Positions 39,684-50,516 of a DNA stretch of 64,000 bases are shown in pieces (within the stretch, counting starts at the first letter, position 1; every line of letters begins with the position of its first letter). A program made the translations under genes and the position numbers. A model generated the notes under the pieces. That model saw only the letters and a list, made by a program, of their open reading frames with translations, was not told where the DNA came from and made no database searches. Source of the stretch: Tenrec ecaudatus. Its lineage: Eukaryota > Chordata > Mammalia > Afrosoricida > Tenrecidae. The DNA lies in the NCBI RefSeq assembly GCF_050624435.1, contig NC_134545.1, forward strand, positions 88,502,063 through 88,566,062, written 5' to 3'.

Positions 39684-39908
39684 ATATTATCCTATCACTG
39701 ACAGTGTGGTACGCTAGGGTAGATGTGGAATGTTCTCTTTCTATTATCCTATCACTGACAGTGTGGTACGCTAGGGTAGATGTGGAATGTGCTCTATTAT
39801 CCTATCACTGACAGTGTGGTACGTTAGGATAGATCTGGAATGTTCTCTTTCTATAATCCTATCACTGACAGTGTGGTACGTTAGGGTAGATGTGGAATGT
39901 GCTCTTTG
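39684..39908. repeat. 57 bp tandem repeat, four copies, within the RTE
   Basis: Four adjacent units of 54-57 bp, each containing CCTATCACTGACAGTGTGGT and GTAGATGTGGAATGT (third unit GATAGATCTGGAATGT). Units differ at a few positions, mainly ACGCTAGGGT versus ACGTTAGGGT. The related RTE copy near 8228-8280 has a single unit, so the array arose after RTE insertion. Confidence 0.9.
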
Positions 39909-39929
39909 ACAGTGGAGATGAGGAGATAC

Positions 39930-40131
39930 GGGAGCGCTGGTGGCATAAGGACTATGCGCTGGGCTGCTAAACTGGGTGTCAAGGTCAGCAGTTTGAAATG
40001 GCTAGTTATTCCCTAGGAGACAGAACTGTCCACTCCCGTGAAGAGTGACAGCCTCGGAAACCCACCTGAGGCCCCCTTCCCTACAGAGCCATTGTAAGTC
40101 GGGATTGACTCAAAGGCCGTGCGTTTGTTTG
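39930..40131 (+). mobile_element. AfroSINE inserted in the RTE
   Basis: GGGAGCGCTGGTGGCATAAG start, GAGTGACAGCCTCGGAAACC middle and ATTGACTCAAAGGCCGTGCG end. It splits the RTE endonuclease region. Confidence 0.8.
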
Positions 40132-40335
40132 TATTTGGTATAATGAGACTGACCCTCTTCAGTTTATTCCCAGCAGAGTAGATCATAAGACTGTCTCACT
40201 GATAAAATGACCAATACCAGTGTGTTTCAGCTCACTGATGCCTTAGAGATCTTATCTCCAAGCATTCCATTGCATTTTTGAAAATTTACAATTGTGTTAG
40301 ATTCGTACTTCAATATATTCCATGTTCAGATTATT

Positions 40336-40929
40336 TTTTCCCTCATTTTAGAAAATTAATCACTTTATTGGGAGCTCTTACAAATATAATAATCCATAAT
40401 TCATATAGATCAAGCATAATAATTGCTACCACTGTGAGTTTCAAAACATTTTCTTTCTTATAGAACTCTTTGATAGCAGCTCCCCTTTATCACCTTCCTT
40501 CCCACCTTCCTCCTTAGGAAGCCTTATTGTTGTTATTATCACTTTTGCTTTACCTTACACCATCCAAATATATCCTTCATACTATTCTGTTATTTGTTCC
40601 CCTCGAGTGGGGCTATACAGTCGTCATTGCTGTCAGCTCTCCCTTCCCCCCTTCCCGTACCCTCAGGGAATTATTACTCCTAAAATAAGGGTTACCTATC
40701 TTGTTATACAAGGTTAATGAGGTAAAACAAAAACCATAACAGTAGGGGGAGGAACTATTAAAGAACTAGGGAATTGCTATGTGTTTCTTCAGTGTTACAC
40801 CACACCCGGGATTTACCATCATTGCCTTGTGGCCCTTCTGTGAGGGGCTGTCCAATTATCTTACAGGTGGACTTTGGGTCTCCACTTGGTCCACACTCCT
40901 TCATGTCAATTTGATTGCTTGATTTTGCC
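40336..40929 (-). mobile_element. Young L1-type 3' end inserted in the RTE of intron 7
   Basis: Starts on + with the antisense terminus (AATCACTTTATTGGGAGC) and runs through the block GACTTTGGGTCTCCACTTGG. It is flanked by TGTTCAGATTATT (40323-40335) and TGTTCTGATTATT (40930-40942), a 12/13 target-site duplication, and it splits otherwise continuous RTE sequence. Confidence 0.75.
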
Positions 40930-41462
40930 TGTTCTGATTATTATGGATGTTTGCCATGGTTTCTTCCCATTTTAAATAACTTACCCACTTGCAGGCTCAT
41001 CTTCTGGCACTAAATTAGGCAGTGTTTTCCTGCTAGTCATGAAGTTTCCATTGGCTAATGTCTTTAGAAGTTGATAGGTCTTTCTACTGAACCTGTGTTA
41101 GTCTGGAAGCTCTGTTGAAACCTGCCCACTAGAGGTGACCCTGTTGGTATTTGAAATATCACTATCGTAGCTTCCAGCATCACAGCAACATGCAAGCCTC
41201 CAGAGTATGACAAATTGACAGACATGAGTGGATTTTCAAGCGGAGATTATGATATTTTCAAACATATGTAAAAGTCTATGTACCATTGTCCAGCTTGGAC
41301 AAATGGTACAATATTGATGTATTTGCATCAGATTCTTAACAGAAAAAGAAAGGATAGTTGCAGGCAGCCCCTTTCTTCACTCAGTCCCTTCTTTTATCTT
41401 TCCAGAGAAACATGATCTGAAATTGTGTTTTTCCTACTCAGGAGTTTACATTTGTACCACAT

Positions 41463-41548
41463 TGAAAACCAAACCCATTGCCTTCAACTCAGTTCCAACC
41501 CATAGCGACCCTAGAGGACAGAGTAGAACTGCCCCATGGGTTTTTAAC
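41463..41548 (-). mobile_element. AfroSINE 3' part
   Basis: CAACCCATAGCGACCCTAGA and GAACTGCCCCATGGGTTTTT, antisense 3' half. Confidence 0.7.
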
Positions 41549-41576
41549 ACTAAGAATATGTATTTTATGTCTTTGA

Positions 41577-42497
<921 letters not shown>

Positions 42498-43850
42498 CCA
42501 ATACCTGCGAGTAAGCGCGCCTCTTCTGACCTGAGCATTGCCAGCTCTGAAGAAGATAAACTTTCACAAAATGCTTGCATTTTGGAATCTGTCTCAGAAA
42601 AAACAGAACGAAATGTTTCTGATGAGAAATTTAGTATCAAAGTAATTGATGAAAAACCCACCACTGATCAACCTGAGAAAGCAGTAGCGGACACTCGTGA
42701 ACATGTGAATGACACCCATCCAGAAGGTCCGACTGTACTCCCCGGCAGAACAGCGCTAATCGAGGAGAATGGCAGAGAGGAAAAGAGGCCCAGGCTTGAC
42801 ACCGAAGGCCAAGAACCTGTGGGTGTCAGTCCAGCCAGTGGAGACAAAGAGGAGAACGCAATGCCTTTAGAAACAGATATTGAACACAATCTGGAACCCG
42901 AGAAAGAGATAAGTCAAGAAAAGCCATCAACATTTGATAATAGTCTTATGAAACCTGAGGAAATTAAAGATACCACCATTCAGACAATGGATGTAGTTTC
43001 TCAAGAGGCTGGTGAAAAAGAAGCAGATAACCAAACAGTTGACAATGAAGCTAAACTCACAAAAGAAGATATGGAAGAGAAACTGGGCAAAGATGACAAA
43101 ACTCACCAAGAAGATGTGATTGATGATATAAGCATTGTCGTGCCAACCAATGAGGTGGTCGATGTTGCTCAGGAGACAGTTGACAAACAAACTGAGGATG
43201 CCCAGATAAGTGGTGGGAATGAAGTGGTTGAAGTGGATGAGAAACTAGTGAAGTTTCCCCAAAGCTCTGCTGCTGAGGAGGTGCCTTTGGGAGAAACAGT
43301 TGAAACTCATAAGGTAGATGAAAAATCATTAGAAGGTCAAAGCAAGGACCAATTAGCCAACAGTTCAAAGACTGTATTGGAGACCAATAAGGAGCCAGGG
43401 GCAAGTGAAGTTGTGGAGATTACAGAGCCAGGAAGCACTGAAGAGACAGAGGTCAACAGTGCAGTGATTCAGAATGATCTGGAGGCGAGAGGAAGTGAAA
43501 CTGGGGATGCTGAGAATGCCGCCCCTCAGATAGACACGAAGCAAAAAGAAATTCTTGGTGAAGTGCCAATTAAATCAGAACCGCAAGTTACCGCAGCTTC
43601 ACAGCCCAACGAACCCCAGCCAGTTCCAGTACCCAGCATTAATATCAATTCTGAAGATGCAGACCATAAAGGAGAAGTGGAGGCCTTGCCCCAAACAGAA
43701 ACCACGATGCCACCAGAAGCTGAGAACCAGAAGGAAAACGACACCGACTCGGGCACGGGCTCCGCTGCTGACAACAGCAGCGTTGACTTGAATTTGTCCA
43801 TCTCCAGTTTCCTCAGCAAAACTAAAGACAGTGGGTCCATGTCTTTACAA
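42498..43850 (+). CDS. SLK: SLK coding exon 9 (residues 332-782), acidic linker
   Basis: A single 1353 bp exon, open throughout (451 codons). It begins PIPASKRASSDLSIASSEEDK and ends DLNLSISSFLSKTKDSGSMSLQ, both strongly SLK-like. The interior is acidic, rich in Glu, Thr, Ser and Val, predicted disordered, and clearly less conserved than the flanking exons. The human protein is cleaved by caspase-3 in this region at a DTxD motif near residue 436. The aligned residues here read D432-T-E-G435, so the cleavage-site Asp is absent. A stop in the intron lies just past the GTAAGT donor at 43851. Confidence 0.98.
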
Positions 43851-44044
43851 GTAAGTGTCCCTGTTGGGGTGAGTTTTGCTTTGACATTTTGGAGTCTATG
43901 TGAACCGATGTCTTGAAAATGTAACAGGATTAAATCAATGCGGCATTAAAGCCTGATGTGAAAAGTCTTTAGGCCTGTAGAGCCGATGACGTACCAAGAA
44001 CCGAGGAAAGAAATTCTCGATGAAATCTTTTAACTTTTCTGGTA

Positions 44045-44222
44045 GGACTTTGGTGCTTAGCTCTACTCGAAAGGTTAGCAGTTTGAGTCTACTTTGAGGT
44101 ACCTCAAAAGAAAGGCATGGTGATATAGTTCTGAAAAAGTAACTATAGAAAACTTTCTGGGGTCAGTTGTACTCTAGCACACGTCCATTCAAAGGGGCTG
44201 GATGGCAACGCTGCTGGCACCT
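44045..44222 (+). mobile_element. Possible AfroSINE, strongly diverged
   Basis: AAAGGTTAGCAGTTTGAGTC and GGGGCTGGATGGCAACGCTG sit at the expected spacing. Confidence 0.4.
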
Positions 44223-44499
44223 ATTTTTGCTTACCTGACCTAGAGCTCACCTCTCAGTGGTGGGTTGAAAAGCCACCTGGTGTCGTAGAACTGAATGTGG
44301 AGGTTGTAGGAAATTTGGACAGGCAACGGCAAAAAACTATTTAATTCAAAATCAAATGTGCAACGAATCTGAGGGGTTTCTAGCAGCACTTGCCCATGTT
44401 GCATATTTCTTGGGTGAAAAGGGGGAAAAATATAAGAGGCCCTGAATAGATGAACATACACAACTGCCCTTGATTGGCTGACTTGAGTTCTTTTACTGT

Positions 44500-44585
44500 A
44501 CTTAAAAGGGGGCTTCCAAAAGTTTTGGGGGAAGTAGAATGAAAAGGTAATGGATATTTTCCCTAAGCTTTTTGAAGCCCTCTTA
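44500..44585. mobile_element. Palindromic mini-transposon, about 85 bp
   Basis: Left arm AAGGGGGCTTCCAAAAGTT and right arm AAGCTTTTTGAAGCCCTCTTA are inverted repeats with TA-like ends. Centre AT-rich, without coding capacity. Confidence 0.6.
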
Positions 44586-44722
44586 TTTTTGGAGGCAGAA
44601 AGACGAGGCTTTCTACTCCTGTGAAGCGTTACAGTCTCTGAAATCCACAGGGACAGTTCTAACTTGTCCAAAAGGTTCACTGGGAGTCAGTCAACTAGAG
44701 GGCTGTGAGTGGGTTGGTTTTT
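44585..44722 (+). mobile_element. AfroSINE 3' half
   Basis: AGAAAGACGAGGCTTTCTAC, GTTACAGTCTCTGAAATCCA and a GGGAGTCAGTCAACTAGAGG end. Confidence 0.7.
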
Positions 44723-44984
44723 TTTTAAACATTTGGAGACTATTTTGGTGAAAATCAGTTTTGTGTGAAAGAATTGAGTAATTGAAATAATGGATCTTTT
44801 GAAGAATTTGGGTAAGCATCTCTTGATTTACCACTTACTGAAATAAGTAAGTGCTTCAGTCAGAGCCATTGCTACGGCGTGAGCACCATTGTGGGAAAAC
44901 ACTTAGAATCAGAAACTAAAGCCCAGTCTTGAGAGCATAATTCTGAAAAGTCCTAAATGTGAATGTGTGTTAGCATTACCAATA

Positions 44985-45120
44985 AAAAGTCAACCTCGCT
45001 GCCATCGAGTGGATTCCAGCCCACAGTGGCCTTGCAAGGCAGAATAGAACTGCCCGTGGGTTTCTGAGGGGCCAGTCTTCACTGGGGCAGACGGCGGCCT
45101 CTTTCTCTTTGCTCGTGGCA
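44985..45120 (-). mobile_element. AfroSINE 3' half
   Basis: CGCTGCCATCGAGTGGATTC and GGCAGAATAGAACTGCCCGT, antisense. Confidence 0.6.
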
Positions 45121-45639
45121 GTCCTACACTAAGCAAGTCCTACCGAGGCTCCAGGAGTTGCCAGGGGGTAAAGAGGTTGGCCCAGAGAAGTGAAATATTT
45201 TAGCACTTAGTGTGGAGGGCTTTGGTGTTTTTTGGACCCCAGGACTGCTGATCCTGGTGCTGGTTAAATAGGTAATCGATTCACAGTCCTGGAAGTGTTT
45301 CCCAGTTACCTAGGGATCCTGTCAAAATCCGGATTTCCAGACATCTACAGACTTAACTGATTTAGAGCCTCTTCTGGGTGAGCCCCAGGAATTCACTTAG
45401 ATATTTCGTTAGGATTCAGAAGCTGAACAGCATAGGGACTTGAGAGGCTCACAAATACCAACTAGACATTTGTGTGATTTGTTTATTAACACTTCCTAAT
45501 TATCTTGTGGTACAGTAAAAGTTGTGTGTGTCCATCATCAAATGAACCAATGTCTCATTTCAGTTTGAACAGGCTTTGTGCGCGTGCACTTGTAGAAGCA
45601 AATGAGAGGTAAGGGTTAGAATAACGTAATTGGTTCCAC

Positions 45640-46052
45640 AGGTGAATTGCTAGTCAAGTCAGTTCCAACCTAGTGACCCACGTGACAGGGTAGAAGTGCT
45701 TCCTAGGGTTCGCTTGGCTGTGGTCTTTATGGAAGCTCCTCAACGGACACCCGGGTCTTTCTCCCTTGGAGCTGCTGGGTTCAGAGCAGTGTTTCCCTGG
45801 CAAGGGTGGGAAGGGTAGGGTGCGGTGGGGCGTGTGAGCACGCTGGAACAATACCAGGGCTACAAAAGCAGGTGTGTTTCCTCCTGGCTCTGGGCTGCAG
45901 CGCAAAGGGTTTTAACTGATGATGGGGCTACGAGTCATTTCTTCTGTGAAAGTGGGGTGGTAGGCCACATCACTGTAGGAGTAATTTAAGATTGAGGCCA
46001 TCGTCCTGTAGATTAACTGCCAGATGCTTACCCATTGTGCCATCAGGGCTGC
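45640..46052 (-). mobile_element. AfroSINE, split and decayed
   Basis: CAGTTCCAACCTAGTGACCC and GGGTAGAAGTGCTTCCTAGG mark the 3' part; GCTTACCCATTGTGCCATCAG near 46028 marks the 5' end. About 220 bp of other sequence lies between. Confidence 0.45.
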
Positions 46053-46176
46053 TTTATATTTGTATCTTACATAGGTCGTGTTCATAGTTTAATGGCCGTT
46101 CCGTTTTTAAAAGATGTGTGCGTTTTCTGTCCCCAGTGTTCCGTATAAAGACTAACTAAAATTAAATCCCACTCAG

Positions 46177-46307
46177 GAAACAAGAAGACAAAAGAAAACA
46201 CTGAAGAAAACCCGCAAATTTGTCGTCGATGGCGTAGAAGTGAGTGTAACAACATCAAAGATTGTTACAGACAGTGATTCCAAAACTGAGGAACTGCGGT
46301 TTCTTAG
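46177..46307 (+). CDS. SLK: SLK coding exon 10 (residues 783-826, partial)
   Basis: 131 bp encoding [20 protein letters not shown] and [24 protein letters not shown], the start of the conserved C-terminal half. The basic cluster is followed by the entry into the coiled coil. The acceptor is ACTCAG and the donor GTGAGT; the split Arg codon is completed by exon 11. Confidence 0.98.
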
Positions 46308-46500
46308 GTGAGTGGAGAAACCACAGAATTAAAACTGTGCTAAACTCTGAAGTCTGAGGACTGGTGAAACCAGGGTAAGTTTCTGGCTAATTCTACATTG
46401 TTCTCTGACTTTTCCATTTGAAAAACGATGGTTTTTTAAAGTATTCCTTCAAAGGTAACATTCGCTATTTTTCTTCATCGTTACCATCGCACCCTAACAG

Positions 46501-46624
46501 ACGGCAGGAACTCCGGGAGCTAAGACTCCTTCAAAAGGAAGAGCAGAGAGCGCAGCAGCAGCTCAACAGTAAACTGCACCAGCAACGAGAGCAAATTTTC
46601 CGGCGCTTTGAGCAAGAAATGATG
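46501..46624 (+). CDS. SLK: SLK coding exon 11 (residues 826-867)
   Basis: 124 bp encoding [20 protein letters not shown], then [22 protein letters not shown]. The heptad-like pattern of Leu with Gln/Glu/Arg marks a coiled coil. The acceptor is CTAACAG and the donor GTAACG. Intron 10 before it is 193 bp. Confidence 0.98.
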
Positions 46625-46795
46625 GTAACGTGTCGTATATTTCTGTGAATTTTGTTTTAAATACAAAGCAACCCCTAGCAGGCTCTAGAAGTCGTTCTGT
46701 GATTCTTTGGACTCTGGTTTCGTGTTATATTTCTGACCTTTATCTCTTTGGTGCGGCCTTCTTTTGAAAATCTTGTCTTCTTCCTTTTTTTAATA

Positions 46796-47095
46796 GATCA
46801 TTCTATTAGGGGCGCTCACACCTCTTATAACAATCCCCGCATCCATTGTGTCAAGCACGTTTGTACATTTGTTGCCATCATCATTTTCAAAACATTTTCT
46901 TTCTACTTGAGCCCTTGGTATCAGCTCTTCTTTTTTCCCCTCCCATCCTCGTGAACCCTTGATAAATTATAAATTTTTCTTGTTTTCATATCTTACATTT
47001 TTGTTGTTCATCCCCTCAGGGCGGGGGGTGTGCGTACATCAATCATTGCGATCGGTTCCCCCTTACTTTCCCTTCTCCCCTCTAACGTCTTGTTT
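46796..47095 (-). mobile_element. Young L1-type 3' end
   Basis: Antisense terminus (TTCTATTAGGGGCGCTCAC) followed by the ACTTGAGCCCTTGGTATC block. The flanks TCTTGTCTTCTTC and TCTTGTTTTCTTC suggest a 12/13 target-site duplication. Confidence 0.75.
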
Positions 47096-47554
47096 TCTTC
47101 TGGTCTTTTTCACTTGAAAGAATCTTTTGCTTAATGAAAGTTAGAAAGAAAGATCATTACAGTATTTATGTCTGACTTGAAATTCTGAGTGGTGCTAGCC
47201 CTGTGTAGTGCCATTGTTGATTATATTTGTTGGAGCATGACACGGCTCCTAAGAAAGTAATTTATGTTTGTTCTCATTAAGCAGTCTTAAAATAGTTACA
47301 GTCTGTTTTCCAAAACCTTATCAACATTGTACTTCCTTTTTGTCCTCAAACATTTTCCAAAATGCTTTGATGTTTAATCTTTTTGAAGAAAAAGAAATTG
47401 CCCTTTATGAATATTTTACTATACCTATTTCAGTGCTATTATGTAAGCGGAACTCTTTTGAACATGAAGATTTGTGATTTTCAAAACTTATTTTTTGTGG
47501 CGTGGGATCTTTGTTTAAGAATTTTAATGAATTTACTTGAAAATGAAAAAACCT

Positions 47555-47737
47555 CAAATTTCAGACTCATAGTGACCCTATAGGACATGGCAGGAACTGC
47601 TTTCTTGTTTCTAAGACACTAACTCTATGGGGAATAGAAAGCCCCTTCTTTGTCCTGAGAAGTGGCCAGTGATTTTGAACTGCTGACCTTCCTGTTAGCA
47701 GCCCAGTGCGTCCCCACTGTACCACAAGAACACCTAG
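47555..47737 (-). mobile_element. AfroSINE
   Basis: CTCATAGTGACCCTATAGGA at the left, TTTGAACTGCTGACCTTCCT in the middle and CCACTGTACCACAAGAACAC at the right. Confidence 0.75.
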
Positions 47738-47782
47738 AATCAACATTCTTACTAGATTAATACGGATATTTTTCTTACTCTT

Positions 47783-47961
47783 TTTTTAAAAACATTTTAT
47801 TAGGGGCTCATACAACTCTTATCACAATCCATACATATACATATATCAATTGTATAAAGCACATCTGTACATTCTTTGCCCTAATCATTTTCTTTTAAAA
47901 TTTTTTTTAATTTTAACAATTTATTAGGGGCTCATACAATTCTTATCACAGTTCATTTTCT
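47783..47961 (-). mobile_element. Doubled young L1-type 3' ends within one target-site duplication
   Basis: Two antisense termini in the same orientation lie back to back: ATTTTATTAGGGGCTCATAC near 47791 and ATTTATTAGGGGCTCATAC near 47919. The pair is bounded by the perfect 16 bp repeat TATTTTTCTTACTCTT at 47767-47782 and 47962-47977. Both copies are very short (about 100 and 40 bp). Confidence 0.75.
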
Positions 47962-48277
47962 TATTTTTCTTACTCTTAATACTTCATTGCAATCAGTTAT
48001 TTTTCTGTATTGCCTAAAATGTTTGAGCATTTTATACTGGTATAAAAGAAAGAATTCATTCCATGTTAGGAATAAAGTAACTGCACCTTTCTTGGGAGAA
48101 TTTCATAACATATTTTAGTGCATCTTGGCCTGAATAGTGAGGCATTAAATTTGATGACTAGTATTGTAAAAGTTTTATCACACCATTAAATCTGAATCCT
48201 AGTTAATAATTTTAAACAAATATCTGCAATGTAGCAAATTAATATGTGAGTTGATTTTGAGCTACATTGTTTTACAG

Positions 48278-48457
48278 AGTAAAAAGAGACAGTATGACCA
48301 AGAAATTGAGAATCTAGAGAAACAGCAGAAACAGACAATTGAACGGCTAGAGCAAGAACACACAAATCGCTTGCGAGATGAAGCCAAACGCATTAAAGGA
48401 GAACAGGAGAAAGAGCTGTCCAAATTTCAGAATATGTTAAAGAACCGAAAGAAAGAG
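48278..48457 (+). CDS. SLK: SLK coding exon 12 (residues 868-927)
   Basis: 180 bp, phase 0 at both ends. It encodes SKKRQYDQEIENLEKQQKQT, then IERLEQEHTNRLRDEAKRIK and GEQEKELSKFQNMLKNRKKE, an uninterrupted coiled-coil segment of the AT1-46 homology region. The acceptor is TTTTACAG and the donor GTAAGC. Confidence 0.98.
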
Positions 48458-48569
48458 GTAAGCGTGACTGGGTTTAATGACTGCAGCTGTCCTCATGTTC
48501 ACGTAGGGATATTTCAGTCAGTCTCTTTGGTCTTCCCAGCTGGGATATGGGGTAGTAGCAAGGCCAGGC

Positions 48570-48680
48570 GTTACTTTTGTTTTAGGACCAAGAGGTGTAA
48601 GGGGCTTGCTCAGGCTCACAGAGTAGCAGTAAGCGCCCAGCTAACCTTGAACCAAATCTTCAACGTGAGCCAGTCCATTG
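48570..48680 (+). repeat. MIR-like SINE fragment
   Basis: GGGGCTTGCTCAGGCTCACA, GAGTAGCAGTAAGCGCCCAG and CTAACCTTGAACC follow the MIR core order. Confidence 0.5.
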
Positions 48681-50255
48681 CTCTTCATTCTATTATTTAT
48701 CCTTTATTAATTGAGCACTTACGCCTTTTATAGAAGTGTTTTTAAAAAGAAACTATGTTGGGTTTGAAGGTAGCAGTACAAATTCAGTTTATTATTTATT
48801 TGTCATCTTTTAATTCATACTTGTAATAATTTTTTTTCTTTTGATTGGCTTATTATCTCTAGTGTAGTACAGAATAGATCATTCTGTACTAAATAATTTT
48901 TATAATACATAAGACCCGAGGGACAAGAGTTATTATCAAATCTACTAAGGGTGGAACAAAAAAAACAATACAAAAGAAACCTCAACTGAGCTAAATAAAT
49001 GCTTTTTCACTTTTCTTATACATCTGAAATACCCAGATTTGTTGACCTTTTAAATTATGAAGAAAATTTAACACCATAAGGATGAATTTTAAGGATTTAT
49101 CCAAACTAACAAATGATAGTGCACTTTGTAGTTTTTTATGCAGAGAAGAAAAAAAAAGGTATGTAGTTTTATTTGATGTGGCTACCACTTCTAAAAATTA
49201 GTGTTTTGTTACTAAATGTTTTATATAGAAATGATACCTATACTATGATGTACAGCTTTATTGGGGCTGCATGTTAATTTTGTTACCATCATGGGTAGTT
49301 TTTATTAAGAGGTTATTATTTATTATAGATTAGATGAAAATTTTGGGGTATGTCACTGATTTAATCGTAAACAAGGTTCTCGTTATTGTTTCTGCTTTGG
49401 GGTAGAGATCATTTGTGCACATTTTAAATAATACTTTTGTTTTTGTTTTTTTCTCATCACTAAACTTCTTGCATTTGGGGAGTTTCTTCCTTTTCATGGT
49501 GATTTGGTGATTGGGTCCCATGAGGGCTCGCTGGTGGGAAATTTAAGTGATGTTAAATCAAAAGCAGGCTCTCGGGGACCAGCAGCAGCTTGTGGTGATT
49601 TGGAATCTGGTTTCTTCTGGTGCTCCTACTTGTAAACACATGATTGTTTTTCATGGTTATACTATTACAGACCTGTGTGTCAGAGTACACATCCAGGATT
49701 TTTAGATGATTGACAGCTCTAAAATGTACTCTTATCAACTATTTCATCCGGCATCATCAAGGCACAGCTTACTAAACTCACTCTAAGTGCTTCTGTTGCC
49801 AAGTTAAAATTTGACAGTTAAACTTGTTTCATTTGCCAGCAAAGGAAAATAGTATTGAACACAAAATCATGTGTCTTCATTTTTATTGCACTACTTTATA
49901 AGGAAAAAACACAACCCCAAAACTAGTATCCATTTATTTCCTCTCAAGACTTGTTTTCCTTTTTTTGGTCTCACTAAGTAGGTTTCATTTGAGTTATTGT
50001 CTGGTATTATCAAGACATTAATGAATTTTACACTTTTATAAATACCAATAACTCTCTTTATGTACAGTTTCTCAGACTGTCAATAGATAGTTTATCATTC
50101 AGTGATCTTTCAAAGTTAGCCGAGTTTGTCATCATTGCTGCCAGTAATTCACTGACTGTCTTGGGACCTTTAATAGAGAAAATGGTACATAAGGGTAATT
50201 AAACAGCTAATTAACTTTTGTGTAGTGTAAAGCCTCTTTCCACACTGAGATTAAG

Positions 50256-50423
50256 CATGCTCTATCCTTTCATTCTTTCTAACCAGATTAACATCTCTGC
50301 TAATGCATGTTGAAAGACCTCTTTAACTGCTTTAATATTTGACTTGTAGCTTGTCTGCTCACATAAATGCTTGCTGTGGAGAAAGTATTATTTCCCCACT
50401 TCCTGCATGCTTATACACTGTAG
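50256..50423 (+). promoter_or_regulatory. SLK: Candidate splicing-control element upstream of cassette exon 13
   Basis: TGCATG, the RBFOX core, occurs at 50304-50309 and again at 50404-50409, only 15 nt before the exon. A further GCATG lies near 50256. TGCT-containing (MBNL-like YGCY) motifs cluster around 50355-50375. RBFOX sites upstream of an exon usually favour skipping (established knowledge). That these sites act on exon 13 is inference. Confidence 0.45.
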
Positions 50424-50516
50424 GTTATAAATGAAGTGGAGAAAGCACCCAAAGAGCTGAGAAAAGAGCTCATGAAGCGCAGGAAAGAGGAGCTTGCACA
50501 AAGCCAGCATGCTCAG
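50424..50516 (+). CDS. SLK: SLK coding exon 13 (residues 928-958), probable cassette exon
   Basis: 93 bp, phase 0 at both ends, encoding 31 residues: VINEVEKAPKELRKELMKRR followed by KEELAQSQHAQ. The human isoform lacking 31 residues corresponds to skipping this exon, and the exact multiple of three here keeps the skip in frame. It is followed by the longest intron in the 3' half of the gene (6.4 kb). The donor is GTAACA. Confidence 0.97.

Larger units (their letters stand above)
37033..41235 (-). mobile_element. Nearly full-length RTE (BovB-like) LINE, interrupted
   Basis: On the minus strand the 5' part encodes endonuclease-like ISELKWTGIG (complement of about 40205-40235). The linker at 39049-39342 reads TNHQFLTCKWKLKLKRIKTS. 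C-terminal reverse-transcriptase-like KNVTLRTKVKRTHAMMF lies near 37450, and the 3' end near 37130 reads as the RTE terminus, ending at a GTTGTTGTT (minus: AAC)n tail. After removing an AfroSINE (39930-40131), an L1 (40336-40929) and extra copies of a 57 bp tandem repeat, about 3.2 kb remains, the normal RTE length. Many stops and frameshifts; dead. Confidence 0.8.
43851..46176 (+). other. SLK: SLK intron 9
   Basis: 2.3 kb holding several partial AfroSINEs in both orientations (44.0-46.05 kb) and a palindromic mini-element at 44500-44585. The remaining sequence is unassigned. Confidence 0.8.
46625..48277 (+). other. SLK: SLK intron 11
   Basis: 1.65 kb with two antisense young L1 3' ends (46796-47095 and the doubled 47783-47961) and an antisense AfroSINE (47555-47737). 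The rest is AT-rich and unassigned. Confidence 0.85.
48458..50423 (+). other. SLK: SLK intron 12
   Basis: 2 kb. A MIR-like fragment lies near 48570-48680. Otherwise it looks unique, and the last 170 bp before exon 13 contains a cluster of splicing-factor-like motifs described separately. Confidence 0.75.

Noticed and set aside
43851..43916. Read-through of exon 9 to a stop at 43914-43916
   Set aside because: The GTAAGT donor at 43851 is strong and exon 10 continues the known SLK sequence in frame. A truncated isoform using this stop is possible, but nothing in the sequence supports it.
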